The notes below the pieces were generated by a model that did not search any database, was not told the DNA's origin, and saw only the letters and a list, made by a program, of their open reading frames with translations. The position numbers and the translations under genes are program-made. 64,000 nucleotides of DNA from Staphylococcus carnosus (GTDB lineage Bacteria > Bacillota > Bacilli > Staphylococcales > Staphylococcaceae), in contig NZ_UHCT01000001.1 in assembly GCF_900458435.1 (NCBI RefSeq), positions 310,001 to 374,000 on the forward strand, in the 5' to 3' direction. This document shows, one piece after another, positions 1 through 10,747 of the stretch (positions within the stretch are counted from its first letter, which is position 1; each line of letters opens with the position of its first letter).

Positions 1-1
1 G

Positions 2-3000
2 ACAAGTGAAAGTATTTCATCAAGTATGTCTGATTCAGCGAGTGTATCTGATTCAATACGTACGAGTCTTTCAACAAGCACATCAGATTCACTTGATAAT
101 TCAGCATCTCTTAGCTCAAGTTTGTCAGAAAGCACTTCAAATTCAGCAAGTCTATCTGAATCATTGAGTGACAGTTTATCAATAAGTCAAGCAAACTCAG
201 GATCAGAGAGTCTTAATGAATCAGAAAGTGAGTCAGCATCAATCAGTGCATCAGGTTCAACGAGTGCCAGTGCATCTGAAAGTGTAGTGAACTCAGCAAG
301 TACATCAACATCAATAGAACAAAGTACATCATTAAGCAACTCCATTTCAGCAAGCACATCTAGTTCTATTGAAAAGAGCACATCAGAAAGTACAGCTATT
401 TCCGAAAGTACGTCAAACTCAGAAAGTTTAAGCATGGAAGAAAGCGCATCTATTGCTGCAAGTCAGTCAGTATCAACGAGTGACAGTGCAAAAGAAAGTA
501 CATCTATTTCAACTAGACTTTCTGATTCGACAAGCGCGAGTATTGCAACGAGTGATGCGAACTCAGAAAGCTTATCGACATCAATGAGCAACAGTGCAGT
601 ATTAAGCGAATCGCAATCAGCAAGCCTGTCAACATCGACAAGCAAGAGCACTTCGGCTAGTACAGCTGTTTCAGAAAGTCATTCAACATCGGACAGTGTC
701 AGTGAAGCAGATAGCAACTCACTCGCAATCAGTCTTTCAGAATCAACAAGCGAAAGTATAGAAGCGAGCGCATCGAATTCAGAGAGTATGGCAGCATCGA
801 TAAGCAATAGTATAGTCGCAAGCGAATCACTATCAGGCAGTTTATCTACATCGACAAGCAAGAGCACATCAGACAGTACAGTGGTTTCAGAAAGTCACTC
901 TGCTTCAGACAGTTATAGTGAATCAAACAGTCTTTCATTAGCTAACAGCGTTTCGAAATCAACAAGCGAAAGTATAGAAGCGAGCGCATCGAATTCAGAG
1001 AGTATGGCAGCATCGACAAGCAGCAGTACAGCAATCAGCGAATCACTATCAGGCAGTCTATCTACATCGACAAGAAAGAGTACGTCAGACAGCACAGTAG
1101 TTTCGGAAAGCCATTCAGCATCGGATAGTGCCAGCGAAGCAGATAGTTTATCACTAGCTGACAGCATTTCAGAGTCAACAAGCGAAAGTGTAGAAGCGAG
1201 CGCATCGAACTCAGAAAGTATGGCAATATCGACAAGCAATAGTATAGTCGTAAGCGAATCGTTATCAGGCAGTCTATCTACATCGACAAGCAAGAGCACA
1301 TCAGACAGTACAGTGGTTTCGGAAAGCCATTCAGCTTCAGACAGTGTCAGTGAAGCAGACAGCAACTCACTTGCAACAAGTCTTTCAGAATCGACAAGTC
1401 AAAGTGTAGAAGCGAGCAATTCTAACTCAGCAAGCTTGTCTGCTTCAATGAGCGACAGCACAGTTGTCAGTGAGTCGCGTTCAACAAGCTTATCGCAATC
1501 AGAGAGTACAAGTACTTCAGAAAGTGATTCGAATGTGATCAGTACATCACAATCAAGTAGCTCAAGTATTTTAGAGAGCGCATCTCAGTCGACTAGTTTA
1601 GCTGAGTCAATGAGCAACAGTACAGAAACAAGTAATTCGCGCTCAATCAGTCTTTCTGAATCACAAAGTGGAAGTGAAGCGGAAAGTACAACAGAATCAA
1701 TGAGCGTTTCTGAATCATTAAGTGCAAGTACATCATTAAGCGAAGCGAACTCAACCAGTGCATCAGATTCAGCAGTTGCAAGTACCTCGTTAAGTGAATC
1801 AAGTTCAACAAGTTTGGCGGATTCAATGAATGCAAGTACTTCGACAAGCAGTATCAATTCAGAAAGCTTATCTACATCATTAAGCACAAGTACAGCTGCG
1901 AGTGATTCAAGTTCAGTAAGTCTATCAGAATCGATCAGTGCAAGTACTTCAGATAGTACAGCTGAATCAAACAGTATTTCTGCTTCTTCAAGTGAATCAG
2001 ATGTAGCAAGTGTTTCATTGAGCGAAGCACATTCAAACAGCCAGTCAGCATCTGCAAGTAGCAGTGCTTCTGATAGTGAAGCGAATTCTGCAAGCACATC
2101 AGATTCATTAAGTATAAGTACAGCAGCCAGCGAGTCGCGTTCAGCAAGTCTTTCAGATTCTATGGAAGTCAGCACTTCAGAAAGTACATCAACATCAGAA
2201 GCAACGTCAGATTCATTAAGTACGAGCACAGCAGCCAGCGAATCGCGCTCAATAAGCTTATCTAGTTCTATCAGTACAAGTACATCGTCAAGCGAAGAAG
2301 TATCGATGAGTATTTCTAAATCAATGAGTGCCAGTACTTCTGATAGTGAAGTAGAATCATTAAGCTTAGTGGATTCATTAAATGCAAGCACATCATTAAG
2401 TGAAGTTGCTTCAACAAGTCTATCTGACTCAACAGAAGCGAGTACCTCATTGAGTGAAAGTACATCAATGAGTCTTTCTAAATCAATAAGTGCCAGTACT
2501 TCATTAAGTGAATCAAGATCAGCGAGTCTTATAGATTCATTAACACAAAGCACATCCGTAAGCGAGGCAACTTCAGCAAGTTTATCGGATTCTAAATCAG
2601 AAAGTGCGTCGATTAGTATTGCACATTCAGAAAGTGCTTCTAATTCAATAAATGCAAGTGAATCAGAAAGTACGGCTTACTCAGATAGTCAATCAACTTC
2701 AGTCAGTGCCAGTACTTCATTAAGTGAAGTTGCTTCAGAGAATGTTTCAACATCACAAAGTGCCAGCACTTCAGAAAGTACAGGACATTCTGTAAGTATT
2801 AGTGATAGTACTTCTATGAGTACATCATTAAGCGAAGATACGAGTACGTTACTGAGCAGCTCTACAGCATTCAGCGATAGTGCAAGTACATCACTCAGCA
2901 CATCATTATCATCTAGCTTGTCAGATTCAACTGCTAGTGATTCTGTTTCAATGAGTGTAAGTACATCAGCCAGCGAGTCTAAATCAGCAAGTCTGGCAGA

Positions 3001-5863
3001 TTCGACTGCAGCAAGCACATCATTAAGTGAAGCGGCTTCAACAAGCTTCTCTGATTCTGCAAGTACTAGTATTGCAACAAGCACTTCTGAATCTACAAGT
3101 CATTCAGATTCATTGAGTGAAAGTACAAGCAGTTCGACAGCAGCAAGTGAAAGTACAAGCGGTTCATTGAGTCAATCATTGTCAGCTAGCACTTCAGTTT
3201 CAACAAGCGATTCTGAAGAAGTAAGCGAAAGTACATCAGCAAGCACATCAACATCAACTGACAACTCAACATCAGTGAGCAGCAGTTTAGCTGAAAGTAC
3301 TTCAGTCTCAATCAATGATTCAACATCTGTCAGTGATTCAGCATCGTTGAGTACTGTTACATCAATCAGTGAATCAGAGGCTGTCAGCGAAAGTTTATCA
3401 GATAGCCGTTCATTATCAGTCGTCAATTCTGACTCAACAAGTACTAGTATTTCAACAAGTACTTCTATGTCACTCAATGAATCAACATCAGAAAGCGAAA
3501 GTATTTCAGCTAGTAAATCAACATCAATCGTAGACTCAGAATCAGAAAGTACAAGCATTGTAGCAAGTACTTCTTTATCAACGGCAGATTCAGCATCATT
3601 AAGCGATAGTACTTCAATAAGCGGCAGTGAATCTCTATCATCGAGTGAAAGCTTATCTGCAAGCTATGCAGCATCGACAAGCCTTTCAGAACAAGCAAGT
3701 GAAAGTCTTTCAGCAAGTCATGCGGCATCAGACAGTGTATCTCAATCATTAAGCACAAGCTTATCAGCGAGCCATTCAGAATCAGATAGTGCATCTGAAT
3801 CGCTTAGCGAAAGTTTATCATCAAGTCATGCGGCATCAGATAGTAAGTCGATTTCAACAAGCAGCAGTCTATCAACAAGCTACTCTGGATCAATGAGTGA
3901 TTCGTTATCAATCAGTACGAGCCTTTCAAATAGCTATTCAGGTTCAACAAGCGTATCTGGCGTGTTAAGCGACAGCTTGTCATCGAGCTACTCAGCATCA
4001 ACAAGCGATTCAACATCTGTCAGTCAAAGCTTGTCATTAAGTGATGAAACATCACTCAGCAATGCTGAATCTGTTCAAGCAAGTCTTGTAGAAAGTCATT
4101 CGACAAAATATAGTGAGTCAGTTTCTATGAGTGAAAGTTTATCGATGAGTGATTCAAGTTCGGCAAGTACATCGGATCAACTTTCAAATAGTCTATCAGC
4201 AAGTGCATCTTTGAGTGATGTAGATTCGACAAGTCTGAATGATTATCAAAGTGCTTCTGCTTCAATCAGTACATCGTACTCAATCTACGAAAGCAGTGTG
4301 TTCAGTGAAATCAATTCACTTAGTCACTCAGCATCGACAAGTGCAAGTACGTCAGTAAGCGATAGAGATTCAATCAGTGATGCAGCATCATTAAGTGATA
4401 GTACGTCACTCAGCAACCTGAACTCAGATAGTACTTCAGCGTCGTTAAGTGCAAGCACGTCATTGACAAGTGTGAACTTAGCTAGCACATCAGATTCATT
4501 ATCAGTAAGTGATTCAATGCGTAATGTGTATTCAATAAGTAATTCTGAATCAGTAAGTGCAAGCACTTCACTAAACGATATCAATTCGCTCAGCACATCG
4601 AATTCAGTTTCTGTAAGTACTTTGGAAAAAGATCTGAACCAAATCAGTAATTCGAACTCTGTTTCAGCAAGTACGTCACTTAGCAACTTGAATTTAATGA
4701 GCCAATCAGCTTCACTTAGCACGAGCACATCAATGCGTGAGTCATTATCAGCAAGTGGATCGGGTTCTGCAGATACAGATGTTTCAGTAAGTGCTTCAAG
4801 TTCTGAAAGTACTTCAGCATCATTAAGTACAAGTGCTTCAGATAGAGATTCGATTTCGATAAGTCAATCTGACTCATTAGCAGCAAGTACTTCTGTAAGC
4901 GATGCAAGTTCAATGAGTATGTCAGATTCTATGAGTTCTAGTACATCACTAAGTCTTTCAAACTCTGCAGATACTTCAACATCGATGAGTGATAGTGCTG
5001 AAACAAGTAATTCAAACTCAGTCAGTCAATCAAATGTATTATCAGAAAGTACATCAAGTTCTGAAAGTACTTCAACATCATTAAGTACGAGTGCCTCAGA
5101 CAGCACTTCAAATTCAGAAAGCAAGTCAGCATCATTAAGTACAAGCACTTCAGAAAGTACATCAAGTTCTGAAAGTACTTCAGAATCAGTAAGTATCAGT
5201 GCATCATTGAGCGGTTCAAGTTCTGTTATAGCATCAGAATCGTTAAGCACATTAGATTCAGAAAGCAGTTCGCATTCAATGAGTACATCCATCAGTGACT
5301 CAGAATCATCAAGCGTGTCAGACTCAATCAGTAATTCGAACAGTACACCGCCATCAGAAAGTACATCCGGCAGCAATAGCGGTTCAGTAAGCTTGCCGCC
5401 GTCAGAAAGCACATCAACATCAGTATCGGAAAGTATTGTGTCGTCAAACAGTACTTCAACATCAATGAGTGAAAGTGCATCGATGGAAACAGTATCATCA
5501 GCAAGTACTTCAACGTCTATCAGTACTTCTGAATCTATCAGTAACTCAGAATTCGCAAGCAGTTCAATGTCACAAAGTGTGTCGACTGAAATGCATACGT
5601 CAAACAGCGAAATGGTTTCGACTTCAGTAGTAAGTCATAGCCAGTCTGTGACATCAGACCAAGCTTCAACGAATACAGTACAGCCTGATAATCAGAACTC
5701 AGAACAAGCAGCATCTCAAGATAAAGTTAATCAATTACCGGATACGGGTAATAATGAGAATAATAGAAGAGGTCTCATCCCAGCAATAGCCGCAATGTTA
5801 GCGGGTCTTGGTTTCTTAAAAAGAAAGAAAAAAGACAACAAAGAAAATAAAGATGAGGAATAA
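2..5863 (+). CDS. Serine-rich repeat surface glycoprotein (SraP-like), C-terminal part
   Basis: The reading frame is open from the first base of the window, so the signal peptide and ligand-binding domains lie upstream and this is the 3' part only. About 1,900 residues are an S-x-S-x alternation with hardly any other structure, the stalk expected of SRR adhesins. The end has a sorting signal: LPDTG encoded at 5735-5749, a hydrophobic stretch, then a Lys-rich tail, so sortase A should anchor it to peptidoglycan. In this family Ser/Thr are O-glycosylated in the cytoplasm by GtfA/GtfB and the protein leaves through SecA2/SecY2, and all of those genes follow directly. No stop or frameshift interrupts the repeat even though secY2 and gtfA are broken. 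The frame contains a 72-residue higher-order repeat (listed separately). The family is certain; the sraP name is by synteny. Confidence 0.95.
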   Translation, partial: TSESISSSMSDSASVSDSIRTSLSTSTSDSLDNSASLSSSLSESTSNSASLSESLSDSLSISQANSGSESLNESESESASISASGSTSASASESVVNSASTSTSIEQSTSLSNSISASTSSSIEKSTSESTAISESTSNSESLSMEESASIAASQSVSTSDSAKESTSISTRLSDSTSASIATSDANSESLSTSMSNSAVLSESQSASLSTSTSKSTSASTAVSESHSTSDSVSEADSNSLAISLSESTSESIEASASNSESMAASISNSIVASESLSGSLSTSTSKSTSDSTVVSESHSASDSYSESNSLSLANSVSKSTSESIEASASNSESMAASTSSSTAISESLSGSLSTSTRKSTSDSTVVSESHSASDSASEADSLSLADSISESTSESVEASASNSESMAISTSNSIVVSESLSGSLSTSTSKSTSDSTVVSESHSASDSVSEADSNSLATSLSESTSQSVEASNSNSASLSASMSDSTVVSESRSTSLSQSESTSTSESDSNVISTSQSSSSSILESASQSTSLAESMSNSTETSNSRSISLSESQSGSEAESTTESMSVSESLSASTSLSEANSTSASDSAVASTSLSESSSTSLADSMNASTSTSSINSESLSTSLSTSTAASDSSSVSLSESISASTSDSTAESNSISASSSESDVASVSLSEAHSNSQSASASSSASDSEANSASTSDSLSISTAASESRSASLSDSMEVSTSESTSTSEATSDSLSTSTAASESRSISLSSSISTSTSSSEEVSMSISKSMSASTSDSEVESLSLVDSLNASTSLSEVASTSLSDSTEASTSLSESTSMSLSKSISASTSLSESRSASLIDSLTQSTSVSEATSASLSDSKSESASISIAHSESASNSINASESESTAYSDSQSTSVSASTSLSEVASENVSTSQSASTSESTGHSVSISDSTSMSTSLSEDTSTLLSSSTAFSDSASTSLSTSLSSSLSDSTASDSVSMSVSTSASESKSASLADSTAASTSLSEAASTSFSDSASTSIATSTSESTSHSDSLSESTSSSTAASESTSGSLSQSLSASTSVSTSDSEEVSESTSASTSTSTDNSTSVSSSLAESTSVSINDSTSVSDSASLSTVTSISESEAVSESLSDSRSLSVVNSDSTSTSISTSTSMSLNESTSESESISASKSTSIVDSESESTSIVASTSLSTADSASLSDSTSISGSESLSSSESLSASYAASTSLSEQASESLSASHAASDSVSQSLSTSLSASHSESDSASESLSESLSSSHAASDSKSISTSSSLSTSYSGSMSDSLSISTSLSNSYSGSTSVSGVLSDSLSSSYSASTSDSTSVSQSLSLSDETSLSNAESVQASLVESHSTKYSESVSMSESLSMSDSSSASTSDQLSNSLSASASLSDVDSTSLNDYQSASASISTSYSIYESSVFSEINSLSHSASTSASTSVSDRDSISDAASLSDSTSLSNLNSDSTSASLSASTSLTSVNLASTSDSLSVSDSMRNVYSISNSESVSASTSLNDINSLSTSNSVSVSTLEKDLNQISNSNSVSASTSLSNLNLMSQSASLSTSTSMRESLSASGSGSADTDVSVSASSSESTSASLSTSASDRDSISISQSDSLAASTSVSDASSMSMSDSMSSSTSLSLSNSADTSTSMSDSAETSNSNSVSQSNVLSESTSSSESTSTSLSTSASDSTSNSESKSASLSTSTSESTSSSESTSESVSISASLSGSSSVIASESLSTLDSESSSHSMSTSISDSESSSVSDSISNSNSTPPSESTSGSNSGSVSLPPSESTSTSVSESIVSSNSTSTSMSESASMETVSSASTSTSISTSESISNSEFASSSMSQSVSTEMHTSNSEMVSTSVVSHSQSVTSDQASTNTVQPDNQNSEQAASQDKVNQLPDTGNNENNRRGLIPAIAAMLAGLGFLKRKKKDNKENKDEE
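590..1440 (+). repeat. 216-bp higher-order tandem repeat inside the SRR stalk
   Basis: The same sequence (tctacatcga with a close variant in copy one) recurs at 629, 845, 1061 and 1277, exactly 216 bp (72 codons) apart. Flanking text such as the segment encoding [12 protein letters not shown] and [11 protein letters not shown] follows the same spacing. Outside this block the serine repeat is far more irregular, so this looks like recent in-frame duplication. Confidence 0.8.
5735..5749 (+). other. LPDTG sortase recognition motif of the SRR protein
   Basis: The codons read L-P-D-T-G, followed by a hydrophobic segment and [11 protein letters not shown]. The expected cleavage is between Thr and Gly by sortase A. 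Confidence 0.93.
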
Positions 5864-5867
5864 TAAA

Positions 5868-5928
5868 TAAAGGTTAAGGTCTCCCAGCACGATAATGCTG
5901 TGTTGGGGCCTTGCCTTAATTTTTTAAA
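5868..5928 (+). terminator. Imperfect hairpin after the SRR gene
   Basis: A long imperfect inverted repeat around the loop GATAAT (5891-5896 region) is followed by a T-run (TTTTTT). It lies between the adhesin stop and secY2. Some read-through would be expected to feed the export genes. Confidence 0.6.
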
Positions 5929-5943
5929 TAAAAGAGGATTAAC

Positions 5944-7155
5944 ATGAAAAAATATCTCAAAGATTATGAATATAAAATTTTATATAAGCGCATTATTTTT
6001 ACATGTTGGATTCTGTTGATATACATATTCGGTACACACATCCCAGCTATTACAACAGTGCGTACCTACACGGCAATCAGTAATTTTTATAAAATGACAG
6101 CCGCAAATGTCGGAGGAGATTATCAGGCACTTAATGTATTCTCACTCGGCTTAGGTCCGTGGCTGACTGCCATGATATTTATGACGCTGTTTTACTATCG
6201 GGATTCAGACCGTATGATGAAACAAACACGTCGAGAAAAAAGTACGAAAGAAAGAATATTTACGCTGATTTTAGCTTTAATTCAAGCATACTTCGTCGTT
6301 TTTACACTGCTTTCACATGTCAAAATTGACCACAGTGAAAAATGGCTGATTATTTTGGTATTGGTCACAGGGGCGATGATACTGGTCTGGTTGTCAGATT
6401 TAAATATGAGATTCGGTATTGCAGGACCTATGCCGATTGTCATGATTAGTATTATACGTTCTATCATGAGACAGAATGTGGCACTTTCAGAATTAGGACC
6501 GACATTATTAATTTCGGCGGCACTTGTGCTGATTATTATTTTATTAGTGCTGATTTTTATTGAAATTACAGAGTATCGTTTGCCTTATTTAGATGTAATG
6601 GATGTTTCATCAAGACGAGAACATACTTATCTCGCATGGAAATTGAACCCAGGCGGCAGTATTGCGATTATGATCAGTTTTGCGGCGTTCTTTGTGTTGA
6701 ACAGTGCAGTTAATTTAATCGTTCAATTCTTCAATTCAAAAAACAATGGCGTGCTTAACTTTTTAGATTTTTCTACGCCTATAGGTATTACCATCTTTTT
6801 GATACTGCAGCTTGTGCTCAGTTACGGGATTTCTCGCTTGATACTTGATCCTAAACGTAAAGCCAAAGACTTTAAAAAGAATGGCGATTTCTTCCCTGGC
6901 GTAGAACCTGGAAAACCAACCTATCACTACTTGATTCATAAAGCACGACGCATCAGTTGGATTGGGGCGTTTATCGTGACGATTATTATTGGAATTCCAT
7001 TATATGCGACATTGCTGATTCCGCAATTTTCTAAAGAAATTTATCTATCAGTATAAATTATTGTATTAGTTTATATCAGTTTGAATATTGTAGAGACAGT
7101 CAAAACGTATTTATATTTCGATCAGTATAAAAGTTTCTTAAACCGTTATTGGTAA
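5944..7155 (+). pseudogene. secY2: SecY2, accessory Sec translocase channel, with premature in-frame TAA
   Basis: This is the channel subunit of the accessory Sec system and a multi-pass membrane protein. The open frame ends at TAA 7054-7056 after 370 residues (…IYLSV). Reading on in the same frame gives 32 more sensible residues, including [16 protein letters not shown], and stops at TAA 7153-7155. The total is 403 residues, the usual SecY2 length in staphylococci. The stop falls at the start of the last transmembrane segment and removes TM10 and the cytoplasmic tail. No frameshift is needed, so this is a point nonsense mutation, for example from CAA, GAA or AAA. The start is ATG 5944 with AGAGG upstream. 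asp1 begins 15 nt after the distal stop, as in an intact operon. The identity is firm. Loss of function is inferred; a truncated or read-through channel could retain something. Confidence 0.9.
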
Positions 7156-7170
7156 GAAAGAGGGGCTAGC

Positions 7171-8721
7171 GTGAAATATTTAATTCCAGCTTGGTATAAC
7201 GAAGGCAATTGGTGGCGTGATAAAGCGGTACCGTTCTATGAAACACATTTAACAACAGAATTTGATGATATGATCAGTCTCGGAAATATGTTTGAAAAAC
7301 ATGAAGAATCTTTTGAACTTATTTGTTTGAATTATCATTCTCAGCTCCGCAATTTTTTATATCGCAATGGTCTTTTTGAAGCTTCTTATTGGTCAGTATT
7401 TGATGCGATACAAGGTTTTGAACAAGCTACACCGCAACCGATAGATTATCGAGATTTGTATTGGCCGGAAGGTACAGAATTTATTTATACACCTTATATT
7501 GTCAAAGCTTATACCGGTACACATACATCTTCTAATATTTATATGAGTCAAGAAGGTTATATGACATGGGTTGAAGATTATCGGGATGAAAAAATTGAAA
7601 AAAGATATGTATTTGATGATCGCGGTTTTCTTTCCAGCGTGACATTTTTCAATGAAAACAAACAACCTGAGAAAATTGCGTATTTGAAGCGTGAAGGTAA
7701 AACAGTAATAGAAGAATATTTAGAAACTGGAGAAGTCGAAGTGAGTGAAGCTTTTCGTCACCATTTCAAGCAGTCGGAATATATTTCGATGAAAGAAGTG
7801 ATTCAAGAATATTTAGCGACTAATATTGAAAAGCATCAAAGCAGTCAAAATGCTTATATCGCAGCTTCTGATTCAAGACATAATGCATTGTTGACTGAAG
7901 TCATTGAGGGCAAGCAATTAACATTTTCTCTTTTCAGCCGAAGACAACCTGAACTGAGTCATTCTGACTTAAACACTATCAGTGCAGCTCGACATTGGCT
8001 GATAGATTCACAAGCACAAGAAAACAAACTCAAACAATACAAAGAAGAAGCGAATCTGACGGTCGATATGATGCATCACACACCGTTTCCAGCTCAGATA
8101 CTGCCGAATTTAAGCAGTCAATTGCATGAAACGGAAATCGGTTTAATGATTGATGGCTTATCGCTTGAAGCAGTGAATGAACAATTAGATGTCTTAATTC
8201 CTTATGTCCAACAAGGAGAAGACTTGCGCTTAGTACTTTTGACACGCCACTCACGCTCACAACGTGCAGAAGCATTAAAAGGGCGAATTGATGAAGTAAA
8301 TGAACAATTTGCGAAAGCACAACCTGGTTATTTATTGATGGATGAAGCACAAATTGCTGAATTAAAATTGGTTCGTTTCGAATTTATTCCATTTGAAGCA
8401 GATATTGTAAAACTCATTTCAACACTACGTATTATGATTGATTTGAACACAGAACCAGACTTGTTTTTACAAATCAGCAGTATCAGTGCAGGTATTCCCC
8501 AAATTAACCGTTATCATACAGAATATATGAAAGATAGGGCCAATGGATTGTTAGTTACTGCTGACTCTGAACTCCCCCAAGCCCTTGATACATTTCTTAT
8601 CGGCTTGAAGAACTGGAACTTTGCTTTTGCTTATTCAGTTCAACTGGTAGAAGCGTATTCTTCTGAAAAACTGGTCAAACAACTTAATCGATTTATAGAA
8701 GGTGAAACATATGGCACGTAA
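7171..8721 (+). CDS. asp1: Accessory Sec system protein Asp1
   Basis: 516 residues beginning MKYLIPAWYNEGNWW, typical of Asp1. The GTG start at 7171 has the strong Shine-Dalgarno AAGAAAGAGGGG just upstream. Asp1 has a glycosyltransferase-like fold without known activity and forms a complex with Asp2 and Asp3 that accompanies the SRR glycoprotein during SecA2-dependent export. It sits in canonical order after secY2, and its last 11 bases overlap the preferred asp2 start, which implies translational coupling. No internal lesion is visible and the length matches the family. It has no partner role known outside SRR export, so it should be useless if the upstream channel is dead. Confidence 0.93.
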   Translation: MKYLIPAWYNEGNWWRDKAVPFYETHLTTEFDDMISLGNMFEKHEESFELICLNYHSQLRNFLYRNGLFEASYWSVFDAIQGFEQATPQPIDYRDLYWPEGTEFIYTPYIVKAYTGTHTSSNIYMSQEGYMTWVEDYRDEKIEKRYVFDDRGFLSSVTFFNENKQPEKIAYLKREGKTVIEEYLETGEVEVSEAFRHHFKQSEYISMKEVIQEYLATNIEKHQSSQNAYIAASDSRHNALLTEVIEGKQLTFSLFSRRQPELSHSDLNTISAARHWLIDSQAQENKLKQYKEEANLTVDMMHHTPFPAQILPNLSSQLHETEIGLMIDGLSLEAVNEQLDVLIPYVQQGEDLRLVLLTRHSRSQRAEALKGRIDEVNEQFAKAQPGYLLMDEAQIAELKLVRFEFIPFEADIVKLISTLRIMIDLNTEPDLFLQISSISAGIPQINRYHTEYMKDRANGLLVTADSELPQALDTFLIGLKNWNFAFAYSVQLVEAYSSEKLVKQLNRFIEGETYGT

Positions 8722-10243
8722 ATTCAGAGCACTCCAAATCGGTCCGATTAACTATGAAGAGGCATTTGAATCACAAAGTGAAATAGATTGGCACTATATC
8801 AATCCAGAAGAGATTGAGCGTGATTTTGAAACACTTTATCAAGAGATACAAGCAGAAAAGGCATTTGAATTTATCCTGATTCAAACAGCGTTTTCTGAGA
8901 AACTGGCAGCTTTGTTAGAAATATTGAGTGAACCTTTTAATACTTATGTTGAAAGTCCTTATTGGGAAGATAAATTTGAGCAGTTCAGTGCTGAAAGAAA
9001 GTATTTTTACAGGGCAGTGATAGGGGAAACAAAAGCAGATTTAATTGATAAAATTAAAACAATCGGATTCTCTGGTCAATACGGAGATAAAGTCAGTACG
9101 ATAGATGCTTTAGTCAATCCGGCATTTACAGGAACGATGCAGTATAACGGCAATGTTAATGTTGAGTTAGAAGGAGACTATGGAGAAGTATTTACACCGC
9201 TCATCCATTGGAAAACGATTTTGACTGCCAATAAAAATAAAGCCAATGATATTTGGCCGGAATTTGAAATTGAAGGGGATGTTGAGCTGCAATATACTTT
9301 CAGAGTCGGTGATAACAGTGCTGTTGATCGTATTTTAGAAACACACACATTCACACAAGATGACTTAACAGAACCTATCACCATTCAAAAACAACCTATC
9401 AACTGTTATATTGCGGTATCTATTAAAGCGAAAGGATCAGGTAAAGTTAAAATCGGTCCGGTACATAAACGCTGGTCACGTTTAGATTTCGGAGATTTTA
9501 TACTAGGCGGGCATCGTTTTACAGATGCACATCGCAATGAATTTATTTATTATTTCAATCCCGGAGATTTAAAGCCGCCGTTAAATGTATATTTTAGCGG
9601 TTACCGTCCCGCAGAAGGATTTGAAGCCTTTTTCATGATGAAAAAAATGGGTGCACCTTTCTTGTTATTCGGTGACCCGAGACTTGAAGGCGGTGCTTTT
9701 TATGCGGGGTCTGAAGAATATGAAACAGCAATTACACAAACGATTAAAGATACGTTAGCTGAGTTGAATTTTTCAGATCGAGATTTAATCATGTCAGGAT
9801 TATCAATGGGGTCATTCGGGGCATTGTATTATAGTGGTAAATTAAAACCTAAAGCGATTATTGTAGGTAAACCGCTCGTTAATATGGGAACGATAGCTGC
9901 TAATATGCGTTTAGTACGGCCGAATGACTTTGGGACAATGCTCGATATCTTATTGAAAAATGAGCATTCGAACGAAGAAATCGCAATTCAGCACCTCAAT
10001 GACAAGTTTTGGAAATATATGAAAAACAATGATTTAACAGATACAACATTTGCGATTTCGTATATGGAACATGATGACTATGATCCGCGTGCACATGATG
10101 ATTTAGTAAACTATTTTGGTAAACAGAAGGTGAAAATTATCAGTCGCGGTATTCCAGGGCGGCATAATGATGATACTCCAACCATCGCGAACTGGTTTAC
10201 GAACTTCTATAATATTATGCTCAGAAATGAGTTTGGGAGATAG
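8711..10243 (+). CDS. asp2: Accessory Sec system protein Asp2 (SRR glycan O-acetyltransferase)
   Basis: 510 residues from ATG 8711 (MARKFRALQIGP). I prefer this to the GTG at 8702 because GAAGGTG lies 7-8 nt ahead of it. The C-terminal half has an alpha/beta-hydrolase fold with the nucleophile elbow SGLSMGSFG (near 9796-9822) and later Asp and His candidates (YDPRAHDD; PGRHNDD). In characterised Asp2 proteins this Ser-Asp-His triad acetylates GlcNAc on the SRR protein, and Asp2 is also needed for export. The N-terminal half is the Asp-specific part. It overlaps asp1 and is followed after 5 nt by asp3. It appears intact. Confidence 0.93.
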   Translation: MARKFRALQIGPINYEEAFESQSEIDWHYINPEEIERDFETLYQEIQAEKAFEFILIQTAFSEKLAALLEILSEPFNTYVESPYWEDKFEQFSAERKYFYRAVIGETKADLIDKIKTIGFSGQYGDKVSTIDALVNPAFTGTMQYNGNVNVELEGDYGEVFTPLIHWKTILTANKNKANDIWPEFEIEGDVELQYTFRVGDNSAVDRILETHTFTQDDLTEPITIQKQPINCYIAVSIKAKGSGKVKIGPVHKRWSRLDFGDFILGGHRFTDAHRNEFIYYFNPGDLKPPLNVYFSGYRPAEGFEAFFMMKKMGAPFLLFGDPRLEGGAFYAGSEEYETAITQTIKDTLAELNFSDRDLIMSGLSMGSFGALYYSGKLKPKAIIVGKPLVNMGTIAANMRLVRPNDFGTMLDILLKNEHSNEEIAIQHLNDKFWKYMKNNDLTDTTFAISYMEHDDYDPRAHDDLVNYFGKQKVKIISRGIPGRHNDDTPTIANWFTNFYNIMLRNEFGR

Positions 10244-10248
10244 ATAGT

Positions 10249-10746
10249 ATGGCAGATGCACAACATTTTAATGTTTATTGGCGACAAATCAATCAGTCCA
10301 CTTTTATGTACGGCGCAAGACTGCAATTTAAGTCTGGCGGTGCTTTATATTATAATCGCTTGATGCCTTCAGGTACTGTGATTCATGAATGGTATATGCA
10401 TACGAACTTTTATACTGATCGTGCATTTCCGACACTCCCTTTTTTGAAAAAAGGTGTCACGTATCATTTTAAATTTCATGTGACTTCAACACCTGCAAAT
10501 ACAATTTACTTTAAAATCATCTTTTTAAAAAGAAACGGTACAGAAGCGGCATCATATATTGCGAAAGACTATGAAATAGATATAGAGATGCCAGAAGATG
10601 CATACGAATACCAAGTGCAAATGGTTAATGCGGCGATGGAATCACTGCATTTCAAACGTATAGAGATTATTCCAGAAGAAAAAGTAGCAGCAGCATCTCA
10701 TCCTGCCGATACTTTAGAAGCACTTCGCCAAAAGGGAGGTGGCTGA
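10249..10746 (+). CDS. asp3: Accessory Sec system protein Asp3
   Basis: 165 residues, the normal Asp3 size, with the beta-rich carbohydrate-binding-like character of the family ([29 protein letters not shown]). Asp3 bridges Asp1 and Asp2 in the ternary complex. The start is ATG 10249, six nucleotides after the asp2 stop, with GGGAGA just upstream. The stop at 10744-10746 lies immediately before the SecA2 start, so the two genes are translationally coupled. Intact. Confidence 0.92.
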   Translation: MADAQHFNVYWRQINQSTFMYGARLQFKSGGALYYNRLMPSGTVIHEWYMHTNFYTDRAFPTLPFLKKGVTYHFKFHVTSTPANTIYFKIIFLKRNGTEAASYIAKDYEIDIEMPEDAYEYQVQMVNAAMESLHFKRIEIIPEEKVAAASHPADTLEALRQKGGG

Positions 10747-10747
10747 G

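Noticed and set aside
187..5513. Many long minus-strand frames opposite the SRR gene
   Set aside because: They are products of the TCA/AGT serine-repeat codon pattern read in reverse (Leu/Ser/Asp/Val repeats), without ribosome sites.
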